From NCBI GenBank assembly GCA_038325105.1, contig JBBQIR010000012.1, positions 1 to 42,391 on the forward strand: a stretch of DNA of 42,391 nt. Reading direction: 5' to 3'. Of this stretch, positions 16,004 through 24,156 are shown piece after piece. This stretch comes from WSXY01 sp038325105 (GTDB taxonomy: Bacteria > Actinomycetota > Coriobacteriia > Anaerosomatales > Anaerosomataceae). Each line of letters opens with the position of its first letter. Position 1 is the first letter of the stretch. The notes beneath the pieces are model-generated. The model made no database searches. It was not told the DNA's origin and worked only from the letters and a program-made list of their open reading frames with translations. A program made the position numbers and the translations under genes.

Positions 16004-16974
16004 CGGTGATGTCCCTCCCTGCTGTCGTGTTCGTCGAACGCGAGCGCTGCGGCGCCGAGCACGCCGGCGTCGTTACCCAGTTGCGCCTGTACGATCTTGA
16101 CGTCTCGCCGACCCGCAAGCGCCTTGGCCGCGATGACCTCCCCCGCACGCGCGACGAGCATGTCGGCCGACTCGCCAATACCGCCGCCGACCACGATCAG
16201 CCGGGGATTGAGCAGGTTAACGATGCCCACGAGCGCCTCGCCGAGGATATCGCCGGCCTCGAGCAGGATGTCGCGGGCGATCTCATCGCCGGCGAGCGCG
16301 GCCTGCACGACGTGCTCGGCCGTGACGGTATCGGGATCGCCGCCTGCGCGGGCACGGATGACCTCACCGCTGTAGGCACGGGCAGCCTCTCTGCCGCGTG
16401 CAGCGATCGCCGGGCGGCCGAGATACGACTCTATGTGCCCGAACCCGCCACAGGGGCAGGGAGGGCCGTCAAGGCGTACGACCATGTGACCGATCTCGCC
16501 GCCGAGCCCGCGCGATCCGCGATACGGCTCCCCGTCGAGAAGGAGCGCGCCACCAACACCGGTACCGAGGGTGATCATCACGCAGTCGCGGACGCCCTTG
16601 GCGGCACCGAACCGGGCTTCACCGATCCCGGCGCAGTGACCGTCGTTGTCGAGCGTGACGTCCTGGCGGATGCGCGACATGATGAGCGATCGAACGTCAA
16701 CGCCGGCAAGCGGCAGGTTCGTACAGAACTCCACCGTCTGCTTGAGGAAGTCGATCTGTGCCGGGAGGCCTACGCCGATACCGGCGATTTCCGATGGGTG
16801 TGTACCCGCGATTGTCTCGGCTATGAGCTCGATGACAGCGTCGATGACCGCGAAGGGTCCGTTCTTGGGAGTGAGGGCCTTCGTCTCTTTCACGAGGCGT
16901 CCCTTGCGCTCGACCAGGCCCACCGCGATGCGCGTGCCTCCGACATCCACTCCAACGGCGTACGTTGTTCGCAT
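16000..16974 (-). CDS. ROK family sugar kinase (glucokinase-like)
   Basis: This 324-residue ROK protein has the ATP-binding GVDVGGTRIAVGLV, the sugar-binding segment TLDNDGHCAGIGEA with the catalytic DND, TLGTGVGGAL, GEIGHM with H163, and the zinc motif. In that motif the usual CxCGxxGC is CPCGGFGH: C173 and C175 are kept, and the third Cys is His180. It probably phosphorylates glucose or N-acetyl-hexosamine. Lack of an N-terminal HTH argues against a NagC-type regulator. The start is ATG 16974 with GGAGGGG. It is coupled to the downstream DUF362 gene. Confidence 0.9.
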   Translation of the reverse strand: MRTTYAVGVDVGGTRIAVGLVERKGRLVKETKALTPKNGPFAVIDAVIELIAETIAGTHPSEIAGIGVGLPAQIDFLKQTVEFCTNLPLAGVDVRSLIMSRIRQDVTLDNDGHCAGIGEARFGAAKGVRDCVMITLGTGVGGALLLDGEPYRGSRGLGGEIGHMVVRLDGPPCPCGGFGHIESYLGRPAIAARGREAARAYSGEVIRARAGGDPDTVTAEHVVQAALAGDEIARDILLEAGDILGEALVGIVNLLNPRLIVVGGGIGESADMLVARAGEVIAAKALAGRRDVKIVQAQLGNDAGVLGAAALAFDEHDSREGHHR

Positions 16975-17030
16975 TGCCCCTCCACAACGAGATCGTCGGC
17001 GACCGTCTGCAACTCAGCGTGGTCGAATCG

Positions 17031-17039
17031 ATAATAGCA
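17031..17039 (-). promoter_or_regulatory. Extended -10 promoter for the ROK/DUF362 operon
   Basis: TGCTATTAT on the minus strand (TG-n-TATTAT) lies about 57 bp upstream of the ROK start. The surrounding 13 bases CTGCTATTATCGA recur exactly upstream of the gene starting at 25329, which supports a shared promoter type. Confidence 0.5.
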
Positions 17040-17063
17040 GGAGGGCACGCTGCCGAACCGCCG

Positions 17064-17558
17064 TTAATAGTCCCACAGGAGGCCGCGATTCTTGAGAATG
17101 CCCAGGGCGTGCATCTTTTCGAGCATGCGCTTCTCGCTCACGCCGAATAGACGGGCGAGGTAACGGTAGTCGTTGAACCACTTCTGAGCCTGATCCGTCA
17201 CCATGAAGCTCGGAATCTCGAGTTCATCGGAGACGAAATCGGCGTCACGGTGGTACGTAAGCCCGTCTTTGGGATACACAGCCTCAGAGTCGTCGAGCAC
17301 GATGAGCAGGTGACCGAGGAGATGTGCGACACCGGCGCGCCGGGTCGGCTCTTCCTTCGACGCGTTCACGAGGATCGCCGGCATACCGTCCTCGTAGATG
17401 AGCGCGGAGGTGAACCACGACGGGAACGGCAGCTCGACGATGGGTACACCCATACCTGCCGCAATCGCCGTCGGCGAGACAGGCGGCTCCTCGATGTGCG
17501 CGTCGCGCACTGCGTGGGCCGCTAACTCCCGATAGTAGTTGTCGCTCCTGAGGGCCAA
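17064..17558 (-). CDS. ImmA/IrrE-like protein with degenerate HEXXH
   Basis: This protein of about 164 residues has the layout of ImmA/IrrE (DUF955) metallopeptidases: an N-terminal helical part, VNASKEE, a zinc-helix region and the late DADFVSDELEIPSFMV segment that corresponds to the EADxFAxxLLMP motif. The zinc helix reads HLLGH where active enzymes have HExxH, so the catalytic Glu is Leu. It is likely a non-catalytic or altered relative. The start is uncertain: TTG 17558 has GGGGAG 5 nt upstream, while GTG 17564 abuts the ribosome-binding site. It is divergent from the HEAT/HD-GYP operon. Confidence 0.75.
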   Translation of the reverse strand: MALRSDNYYRELAAHAVRDAHIEEPPVSPTAIAAGMGVPIVELPFPSWFTSALIYEDGMPAILVNASKEEPTRRAGVAHLLGHLLIVLDDSEAVYPKDGLTYHRDADFVSDELEIPSFMVTDQAQKWFNDYRYLARLFGVSEKRMLEKMHALGILKNRGLLWDY

Positions 17559-17588
17559 CTTCACTCCCCGCCCGCACAGACTACCCAC

Positions 17589-17594
17589 ATTATA
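17589..17594 (-). promoter_or_regulatory. -10 element TATAAT of the ImmA-like gene
   Basis: A perfect TATAAT on the minus strand lies about 30 bp upstream of the start codon and leaves a very short leader before GGGGAG. No clear -35 is visible. Its position argues against any longer N-terminus for the ImmA-like protein. Confidence 0.5.
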
Positions 17595-17717
17595 GGTACC
17601 ATGTAGATATCGGTGCGTGCATTCGTCACAAACAGCACAAGTGTGACGCTCATCGCACAGAATGCACACCGCCCGCGCCGATACGCTAGTGAGACCCGGA
17701 TGCTCGAAGGGAGAACC

Positions 17718-19511
17718 GTGGACGTCTCGGGCAGCAACAGCCCGTCTGCGCGCGCCGAGCAGCTCTTGCGACTGCTCGCTGTCGCCGCGAACGCCGTTCG
17801 CCTCTACCCTTCTTCGAGTCCGATGCGCGAAGATGCTATCAGGCGCTTCGCCGATGCGAGTACCGCCCTCACAGCCGCCGGTGCACTCCAGCTTCGGGTC
17901 GACCGCGAGCGCTTCTTGCTCGGCGATACCTCGGTCGGCGCCGGGCAAACGCAGGTAGCCGCTCTCGCAGAAGCGCTGCACGCGCTCCAGGTCGGCCAGC
18001 TCATCATCGCTCCCGGTGCCACGACCGGCGAGGTCGCGTCATTCCTCGACATCCTCGGAGCCGATGCGAAGACGGTGCGTGGCGAAGGTGGTGCGCGGGC
18101 GGCGCTCATTCAGGCAGGCGTCCGGAATATCGCGCTCATCGAGGTCTCGCTCCGGGTGTCGAGCGAATCGGGGATCCTCGGTATGGATCTCACGGCCACG
18201 CCGCTCGACGACATCGCGAACGAGGTGCAGTCCGCGGTCGAGCAGTGGTCTGAAAGCGGCCAAACGATCGACGACATCGCAGGCGCGATAGGCGGCTATG
18301 AGGCCGCTGCTCAGGAGCTTGCGGCGACACGTGTCGGTGAAGCGCTCTTGCGACTCGATGAAGAGACCCGCGTTCGGGTGCTGTCGATGGCGATGGTGCG
18401 AGACGGTGCCGGCAAGCCCATGCAGGGCATGCTCGACGCAGTCGCTCACATGAAGCCGGCGGCGCTCGCGCGGCTGCTCAAGCTCGTCGCCACGAACGCG
18501 GGGGAACCGCCCGATGCACTCCTCGGCATGATTGAGGTTCCGCCCGAGGTTGCAAAGGAGCTTGCTGCACTCCTGCGGCCCGCGCCACAGAGCGAGTCCG
18601 ACTGCGGTGTACCCGCCGAGGCCGACGCACCGGGCATCGTGGCTGAGGTCGCGCGGTACGACGACAACGACCAGCTCCACGTCGAGACACTGGTGGCCGC
18701 GTCGACGCCCGCGCAACTAGCCGCGCGGGCGCTCGCCACGACGCTGCAGGTTGCGCGTGCCCGACCGACCACCGATTCGGTGCAGGCGATCGGTGACGCG
18801 GTGCGCGTAGCGCTCGGTAGGTACGTCTACGGCGATCTCGGCGCTGCCTTCACGCTGCTCGCGGAGTTGGCGTCCGACCCGGCACTCAGCGCGAGCGTCG
18901 CCGCTGTGCGCTCGTCACTGGCCGAAGAGGTGCTCGATGCGTACGTGAGCGCGCCCGCAGACGCCCGCGCGCCGCTGGCAGCCGAGATGGGACGCCTGTC
19001 CGAGGTCGTCGGTCCCGTCGCTGCGCGCATGCTGCGCACGGGTACACCGGAGCAGTCGGCGGTCATCGTGGAGCTTCTCGTGTCGCTGCGCGACAAGCGA
19101 CTCACGCCGATCATCAGCCAGGCGCTCGACCATCTCGACAGCAACGTACGGTCGGCCGCCGTCACGGCGCTCGCAAACGTACCCGGCCCGGAGAGCGCGT
19201 CGATGCTGCAGCGCGCGCTCGCGCACTGGGACCCGGAAACCCGCCGCATCGCAGCCCGTGAAATCGGTCGTGTCGGCCGGACAGAGACGCTCCCCGCTCT
19301 CCTACATCTCCTCGAGGAGATGTACCTATTTGAGAGGAACTACGAGCTCAAGAAAGAAGTCTTAAAGAGCCTGGAGATTATGCGCCCTGAACAAGCCAGA
19401 GCCATACTGACGCGAATGGCGAACCGGCGCTTTGTGATTGGCAAGAAGAATCGTGAACTGCGCTACCTTGCACAGAGGACGCTCGCCCTGCTTGAGAGTC
19501 CCACAGCCTGA
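17718..19511 (+). CDS. HEAT-repeat protein with an N-terminal domain shared with the downstream HD-GYP-like protein
   Basis: This 597-residue soluble protein has an N-terminal alpha/beta domain (about 1-160) with NAVRLYPSSSP. It matches in pattern the N-terminus of the next protein (NASLYPPSHP). A long helical middle follows, then a C-terminal HEAT/armadillo-like region (about 440-597, for example LDSNVRSAAVTALANV and DPETRRIAAREIGRVG). No catalytic motif is seen. The start is GTG 17718 with AAGGGAG 4-5 nt upstream; ATG 17700 is an alternative. It is 22 bp from the HD-GYP-like gene, so it is probably a scaffold partner in one signalling module. That role is inference. Confidence 0.8.
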   Translation: MDVSGSNSPSARAEQLLRLLAVAANAVRLYPSSSPMREDAIRRFADASTALTAAGALQLRVDRERFLLGDTSVGAGQTQVAALAEALHALQVGQLIIAPGATTGEVASFLDILGADAKTVRGEGGARAALIQAGVRNIALIEVSLRVSSESGILGMDLTATPLDDIANEVQSAVEQWSESGQTIDDIAGAIGGYEAAAQELAATRVGEALLRLDEETRVRVLSMAMVRDGAGKPMQGMLDAVAHMKPAALARLLKLVATNAGEPPDALLGMIEVPPEVAKELAALLRPAPQSESDCGVPAEADAPGIVAEVARYDDNDQLHVETLVAASTPAQLAARALATTLQVARARPTTDSVQAIGDAVRVALGRYVYGDLGAAFTLLAELASDPALSASVAAVRSSLAEEVLDAYVSAPADARAPLAAEMGRLSEVVGPVAARMLRTGTPEQSAVIVELLVSLRDKRLTPIISQALDHLDSNVRSAAVTALANVPGPESASMLQRALAHWDPETRRIAAREIGRVGRTETLPALLHLLEEMYLFERNYELKKEVLKSLEIMRPEQARAILTRMANRRFVIGKKNRELRYLAQRTLALLESPTA

Positions 19512-19533
19512 CCCATCGAGGGGAGATGCCCAC

Positions 19534-21015
19534 GTGAGTGACGAGAGTCGGAACAACGGAGAACGCCTGGAGTCCAACGAGGAGATCGCAGCGCTGGCCC
19601 AGCCGGCGAGCCGCACGCCGTTTGCCACGGCCAAACGGCTCGAGCGCGCACGCGAACTGGCGCGGGCTTTTGCAGTCGCTCAGACGAACGCATCGCTCTA
19701 TCCGCCGTCGCACCCGCTGGTCATGCAGTCCATAGTCGACTTCGTCGCCGCTGTCACCGGCGTCATGGAACTCGGCTTCGAGGACGTCACGATCAATGTC
19801 TACAAGGGCACCCTCTTCATCGAGGACCACGTCCTCCCTGAAGAGAGCGTTACGTACCGCAAGCTCATCCAGGACCTGCTTGCCCGCGAAATCTCAGCCG
19901 TGACTCTCGATCTCAGCTTCGGCGAGAACGACGCTGTCGCGCTCGTCGGCCTGCTCAACGAGAACGGTATCTCGGAGGTCGAGCAAGCACGCGACTTCCT
20001 TGAGGCCAAGGGCGCAACCGGGGTCAAGATAGCCGAGACCACCGACCTTGACGACGCTGTCAAAGAGGCCGAGCAGCGCCAGAACAAACTCGAGGCTCGC
20101 CAGGACTACGATCAGGGTGTCGCGATGATGCGCGATGTCGAGACGCAGGTGAAGCTCGGTAAGGTCTTCGAGGTCGGCCCGCTCCAGAACCTCGTCGGCA
20201 ACCTTCTCGACAACCTCTTCAAGGATCCTGCGGCGGTTCTCGGCCTGACCGCCATCAGGAGCCATGACGACTACACGCTCAACCACTCGATCAACGTGTG
20301 CATCCTGTCACTGTCACTTGGTGCGTCGCTAGGACTCGATTCGGAGTCGCTCAAGTCGCTCGGGCTTTCGGCACTGCTCTACGATCTCGGTAAGGTACGT
20401 ATCCCTGAAGGCATCCTCAACAAAGAAGGCCCCCTTTCCGCAGACGAGTGGCAGATTGTGAAGAGCCACGCGAGCGAGGGCGCCGACTTACTGAAGCGCA
20501 TCCAACTCGTCGATCAAATGCCGATGGTGGTTGCCTACGAGCACCACCAGCGCCACGACATGCAGGGCTACCCCGAGACGACCTCGCCCTCCGAGCAGCA
20601 CCTGTTCAGCAAGGTCGTGGCATTGTGCGATGCGTACGACGCGATGACAACACGTCGCCCGTTCCGTCGCGAGATCCGTCCGGACAAGGCGCTCGCGGTG
20701 CTCATGCAGGGCCGCAACAAGGCGTACGACCCAAGTATCACGAAGGCGCTCGTGGCCATGCTAGGCATCTACCCGATGGGCGCTGTCGTGAAGATGAGCG
20801 ACGGAGCCACCGGCGTCGTGTTCCGCGTGAACCGCGACGACCTGCTCCGCCCGCGTATCAGGCGCCTCATCGACGCGTCAGGACGTTGGCTGGAGCAGCC
20901 CGACACGATCGATCTACGTCTCATTTCCGAGGAGAGCGGCACGTTCTCGTTGTCGATCGAGGACTGCATCCCCGCCGCCGAAGCCGGCATCGAGGACGTC
21001 TGGCAGTACCTCTAG
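19534..21015 (+). CDS. HD-GYP-like protein with a substituted HD dyad
   Basis: This 493-residue protein has the N-terminal domain shared with the upstream HEAT protein (about 30-170), then a linker and an HD-GYP domain (about 235-400). HD-GYP proteins normally hydrolyse c-di-GMP. Conserved landmarks are present: H244-D245...H251 (HDDYTLNHS), NKEGPL, H312, H337-H338, D342 with GYP 345-347, and CDAYDAMTTRRPFR. The defining HD dyad is Y283-D284 (LLYDLGK), and HHE is HHQ. Loss of the dyad His suggests a non-catalytic c-di-GMP sensor or altered chemistry. The start is GTG 19534 with GGGGAG 8 nt upstream. Confidence 0.87.
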   Translation: MSDESRNNGERLESNEEIAALAQPASRTPFATAKRLERARELARAFAVAQTNASLYPPSHPLVMQSIVDFVAAVTGVMELGFEDVTINVYKGTLFIEDHVLPEESVTYRKLIQDLLAREISAVTLDLSFGENDAVALVGLLNENGISEVEQARDFLEAKGATGVKIAETTDLDDAVKEAEQRQNKLEARQDYDQGVAMMRDVETQVKLGKVFEVGPLQNLVGNLLDNLFKDPAAVLGLTAIRSHDDYTLNHSINVCILSLSLGASLGLDSESLKSLGLSALLYDLGKVRIPEGILNKEGPLSADEWQIVKSHASEGADLLKRIQLVDQMPMVVAYEHHQRHDMQGYPETTSPSEQHLFSKVVALCDAYDAMTTRRPFRREIRPDKALAVLMQGRNKAYDPSITKALVAMLGIYPMGAVVKMSDGATGVVFRVNRDDLLRPRIRRLIDASGRWLEQPDTIDLRLISEESGTFSLSIEDCIPAAEAGIEDVWQYL

Positions 21016-21320
21016 GGAAGGTCGCCCTCTATCGCGTTGAAGTCGGAGTCGTCCGGCATCGAGAGCGCCTCGAGCTCCTTCTCGATGGCGGCGAGCTCCT
21101 TCTCGATGGCCGAGGTGTCGACCTGCTTCTCGGTCGGAGCCACCGCATCGACCGCATCGCCCTCGGGGGCGGTCGTCGTCGCCTCTACAGTAAATGTCGA
21201 AACAGGGGTGCCCGCGGGCACCCCTGTCGTATCTGCGCTGTCGCTTCTGCCCTTGCACCCGGCGGCGCCGAAGAGCAGCACCGCAACGAGCAGGAGCGTT
21301 CCGGCGATTCGAGCCGTCAC
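21012..21320 (-). CDS. Small lipoprotein with an acidic C-terminus
   Basis: This 102-residue protein has a type II signal peptide with lipobox FGAAGC (Cys about residue 22), a Thr/Val-rich linker and a short Glu/Lys coiled-coil-like repeat (EKELAAIEKELEAL). It is unrecognised. The start is GTG 21320 with GGGAG upstream, in GTGA overlap with the upstream exported protein, so the two are coupled. The stop codon overlaps the convergent HD-GYP-like stop. A perfect 26-bp palindrome lies inside the coding sequence (21202-21227). Confidence 0.75.
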   Translation of the reverse strand: MTARIAGTLLLVAVLLFGAAGCKGRSDSADTTGVPAGTPVSTFTVEATTTAPEGDAVDAVAPTEKQVDTSAIEKELAAIEKELEALSMPDDSDFNAIEGDLP

Positions 21321-21853
21321 GACTCATCTCCCGCGCTCAGCTGCTCGGCGATCGCACGAAGCTCGCGCGCGGCCTCGCGGAGCTGCGTGCGGGACTGCTT
21401 GAGGAGTTCGACAGCCTTGCGGCCCTCGCCCTTGGCGGCACGGAAAGCTGCGCCCTTGTCGGTCGCTTCGGGTACTGCTTTGAAGGCGTCGACGCAGACC
21501 TGCTCCTGCGTGCGCGCCTGAATGAGTGCCTGCTCTGAGGCCTCGAGCATCGTGCGGAACTTCGAGACGTCGCCGCCGAGCGCCGCCACCTTGCTGGCGA
21601 GGGCCTCGACCCGCGCCTGGCGCTTGACGAGGTTCGCGGCTACGGCGTCGAAGCGCGCCTTGCGGGCACGCAGGACGTTCATAACCCGGTTCTGCAGGTT
21701 CTCGAGCCGCTGTGCCGCGTCGCCACCGGAAGGCGCTGCCGCCCGAACAACCGGCTGGTTCGAACGCTGTGCAGCGAATGCCGGTGTGGAAAGCGACAGC
21801 ACTACGACCATAACCACCACGGCCGCTGCGATTGTCTTGGCTCTCGTCTTCAC
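21317..21853 (-). CDS. Exported coiled-coil protein of unknown function
   Basis: This 178-residue protein has a clear Sec signal peptide (about 1-28, ending AFA-AQ) followed by an almost wholly alpha-helical Ala/Arg/Glu-rich domain with several heptad-like stretches (for example LENLQNRVMNVLRARKARF). A single Cys lies in QEQVCVDAF. There is no recognised family; it looks like a periplasmic or wall-associated structural protein. The start is GTG 21853, with GAGGTGG 5 nt upstream; GTG 21862 is an alternative. It overlaps the downstream lipoprotein gene by 4 bp, so the two probably act together. Confidence 0.75.
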   Translation of the reverse strand: MKTRAKTIAAAVVVMVVVLSLSTPAFAAQRSNQPVVRAAAPSGGDAAQRLENLQNRVMNVLRARKARFDAVAANLVKRQARVEALASKVAALGGDVSKFRTMLEASEQALIQARTQEQVCVDAFKAVPEATDKGAAFRAAKGEGRKAVELLKQSRTQLREAARELRAIAEQLSAGDES

Positions 21854-21974
21854 TTGTACCACCTCAGTCTCATCGTAGCCCGGTCGGACTCCCGCTCAAA
21901 CCGGTGCTATGACCTTTATCGTCTCCGGAGGTTAGGCGGGCATGATGGCAGGGTTGAGTTCGGGTTGAGGCGAA

Positions 21975-23402
21975 TCACGCGCAGGGCAGCTCGACTTCGA
22001 AGCGCGCACCGCCGAGAGGAGACTCCCGAACGCTGATGCGGCCGTCCATGAGTCCTACGAGACGTGCGCAGATCGCCAGTCCGAGTCCGGACCCGCCATC
22101 GGCCGATGCTCGGGAAGCGTCGAGCCGGACGAACCGCTCAAAGATGCGCTCCCGTTCCTCGGGAAGTATGCCTGGCCCCGAATCCTCCACGATGAGTCTC
22201 CACACACCACCGCCTGCTACGGCGCTGACACGGACGGTGCCGCCCTCAGGCGTGTAGCGCAGCGCGTTCGATATGAGCGCGGTGGCGACCTGCACCACAC
22301 GGGCGTCATCCCCGAGGGGCTGCGTCGGACATACGCCCAGAGAGTCTGTGTCGAACTGAAGCGACTTCGCGGCCGCCGACTCGGCGTGGCGCGAGCGCAG
22401 TGTTTCGCTCAGTGCCGCCGTGTCGATCGGCGCGCGGGCGATCTCTACGCGGCCGGCGTCCAGGTCGGCGAGTGCGAGGAGCGTCTCGGTCAGGTTCCCG
22501 AGCCGCTCGGCCTCCTGCTTGATGACGCGCGCAAAACGGGCGGCCGTCTCAGCGTCTGCGGCGGTCCCGTCAAGAAGCGCACCCGCGAAACCCTGAATCG
22601 AGGTGATAGGCGTTCTCAATTCGTGGGACACGTCGCCGACGAAGTGCTTCTGCGCCGCGTACGCGTCAGCAACGCGCGAGGACATCTCGTTGAAGGTCGA
22701 GGCAAGTGCTGCTACCTCGATCGCACCTTCAACATCGACCTGGTGCCCCCACTCCCCGGCGGTGATCGCTTCAACCCCTGAACGAAGCCTGAGAAGCGGC
22801 GCAGTGAGTCGGTGGGCCAGGAAGGACCCAAGGATCCACGCGACGAAAATCGCTATCGTGGCGCTACCGAACAAGAGGAGCGCAACGCCCACTCTCACGT
22901 CGGCAACCTCCTGGACCGGCTGCATAGCGACGAGCCAACCGGCAGACGACCCACTGAGCGGTGCGGCGACCGCGAGCATCTGCACGCCTCCGGAAGCAGG
23001 CAGCACCGAGGTGAGGACGCCGTTAGCGTCGGGCTCTCCGAGGGCCTCGATGTCGACGCGCCTAGGAGTCTCCCCGCCCGCGATGGTCGTCAGAGTGACC
23101 TCACCCAACTCGTCAGTAATGAGCAGACGTGCACCGATGAGGCCCGCCTGAACGCGGAACAGCCGCTCGCGAAGGCCAATCTCCCCGTCAACGGGTTCGT
23201 CCAGCGGTCCGCCGGCAGACAGCCCCACCGCAAGCGCCGTGGTCTGCTGCGTGAGTTGCTCCGTGCGCACGTTGATGGTGAATTGCATCCAGGCGAAGAA
23301 GAACACCACGAACACAACCGCAACGGACAGCGCCGCGACCGCCACCATGGCGAGGCGGGTCTGGCCGACCACCGAGGAACGCTCGATCCGCTCGCGTCTC
23401 AC
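21975..23402 (-). CDS. OmpR-class sensor histidine kinase
   Basis: This 475-residue membrane kinase has TM1 (about 18-41), an extracytoplasmic domain of about 130 residues, TM2 (about 171-196), HAMP (about 197-250), HisKA with phospho-acceptor H260 (GDVSHELRTPI) and a HATPase_c domain with NALRYTPEGG, EDSGPGI and GGSGLGLAI. It is the cognate kinase of the response regulator upstream, with a 4-bp GTGA overlap (regulator stop, kinase GTG start 23402). The stimulus is unknown. The neighbouring envelope genes suggest a cell-envelope signal, by inference. Confidence 0.95.
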   Translation of the reverse strand: MRRERIERSSVVGQTRLAMVAVAALSVAVVFVVFFFAWMQFTINVRTEQLTQQTTALAVGLSAGGPLDEPVDGEIGLRERLFRVQAGLIGARLLITDELGEVTLTTIAGGETPRRVDIEALGEPDANGVLTSVLPASGGVQMLAVAAPLSGSSAGWLVAMQPVQEVADVRVGVALLLFGSATIAIFVAWILGSFLAHRLTAPLLRLRSGVEAITAGEWGHQVDVEGAIEVAALASTFNEMSSRVADAYAAQKHFVGDVSHELRTPITSIQGFAGALLDGTAADAETAARFARVIKQEAERLGNLTETLLALADLDAGRVEIARAPIDTAALSETLRSRHAESAAAKSLQFDTDSLGVCPTQPLGDDARVVQVATALISNALRYTPEGGTVRVSAVAGGGVWRLIVEDSGPGILPEERERIFERFVRLDASRASADGGSGLGLAICARLVGLMDGRISVRESPLGGARFEVELPCA

Positions 23403-24085
23403 GTGGCGTCCTTGCGGACGCGGTAGCCGACCCCCCGAACCGTCTCAACAAAGCGGGGATCGCCCGCGTCATCGCCCAACTTCTCCCGGATGTGCTTGAT
23501 GTGCACGTCGATACCGCGCGCGTCGACGTAGTCGCTGAATCCCCACGCCGACTCGAGCAGACGTTCCCGGCTGAAGACGACGCCGGCGTCTCGCATCATG
23601 ATCTCGAGAAGATCGAACTCCTTGGCGGTAAGATCGATCTGCACGCCGTCCACGGTGATCGACCTGGTTGCCGGATCGAGCGCGAGTCCGCCGATGGACA
23701 TGCAACCCACGATCGGAGGCGGCGAAGAGGCCCGGCGAAGCACCGCTCGAGCGCGGGCCACGAGCTCAGGGGGGCTAAAGGGCTTGGTCAGGTAGTCGTC
23801 GGCACCGCTTTCGAGAAGCGCGACCTTGTCCAGATCCGTGTCGCGCGCCGTGAGCATTATCACGGGTACTGCGGACGTCTCGCGCAGACGCCGACACACC
23901 TCGGCACCGTCCATCCCCGGGAGCATGATATCCAGGATGATGATGTCGTAATCGCCGTGCACGGCCAGGTCGAGGCCGTCGCGACCGTCACCGGTCTGGT
24001 CGACGCTGAACCCGGACGCCGTCAGGTACACGCTCACCAGTTCCCGGATATTCGGCTCATCGTCGATTACCAGTGCCTTCGGCAT
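23399..24085 (-). CDS. OmpR/PhoB-family response regulator
   Basis: This 228-residue regulator has a receiver domain with acidic pocket D8/D9, phospho-acceptor D52 (IIILDIMLPGMDG), switch Thr79 and K101 (LTKPFSPPEL), and a C-terminal winged helix (about 130-225, LTAKEFDLLEIMM...VRGVGYRV). It probably controls transcription in response to the kinase encoded next. The start is ATG 24085 with GAGAGGG upstream. It is the first gene of the two-component operon. Confidence 0.96.
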   Translation of the reverse strand: MPKALVIDDEPNIRELVSVYLTASGFSVDQTGDGRDGLDLAVHGDYDIIILDIMLPGMDGAEVCRRLRETSAVPVIMLTARDTDLDKVALLESGADDYLTKPFSPPELVARARAVLRRASSPPPIVGCMSIGGLALDPATRSITVDGVQIDLTAKEFDLLEIMMRDAGVVFSRERLLESAWGFSDYVDARGIDVHIKHIREKLGDDAGDPRFVETVRGVGYRVRKDAT

Positions 24086-24156
24086 CGCGCCCTCTCTCTT
24101 GCCTCTCAGTGTACAACGGTTGCGCGGGTGTTTCGGCTACTGCTGCACGTACCGGC

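Noticed and set aside
17565..17700. A zinc-finger-like Cys cluster (CxxC...CxxC) upstream of the ImmA-like protein in the same frame.
   Set aside because: It lies beyond a perfect -10 element and the Shine-Dalgarno sequence of the gene, and overlaps the divergent HEAT gene start region. It is most likely chance open frame.
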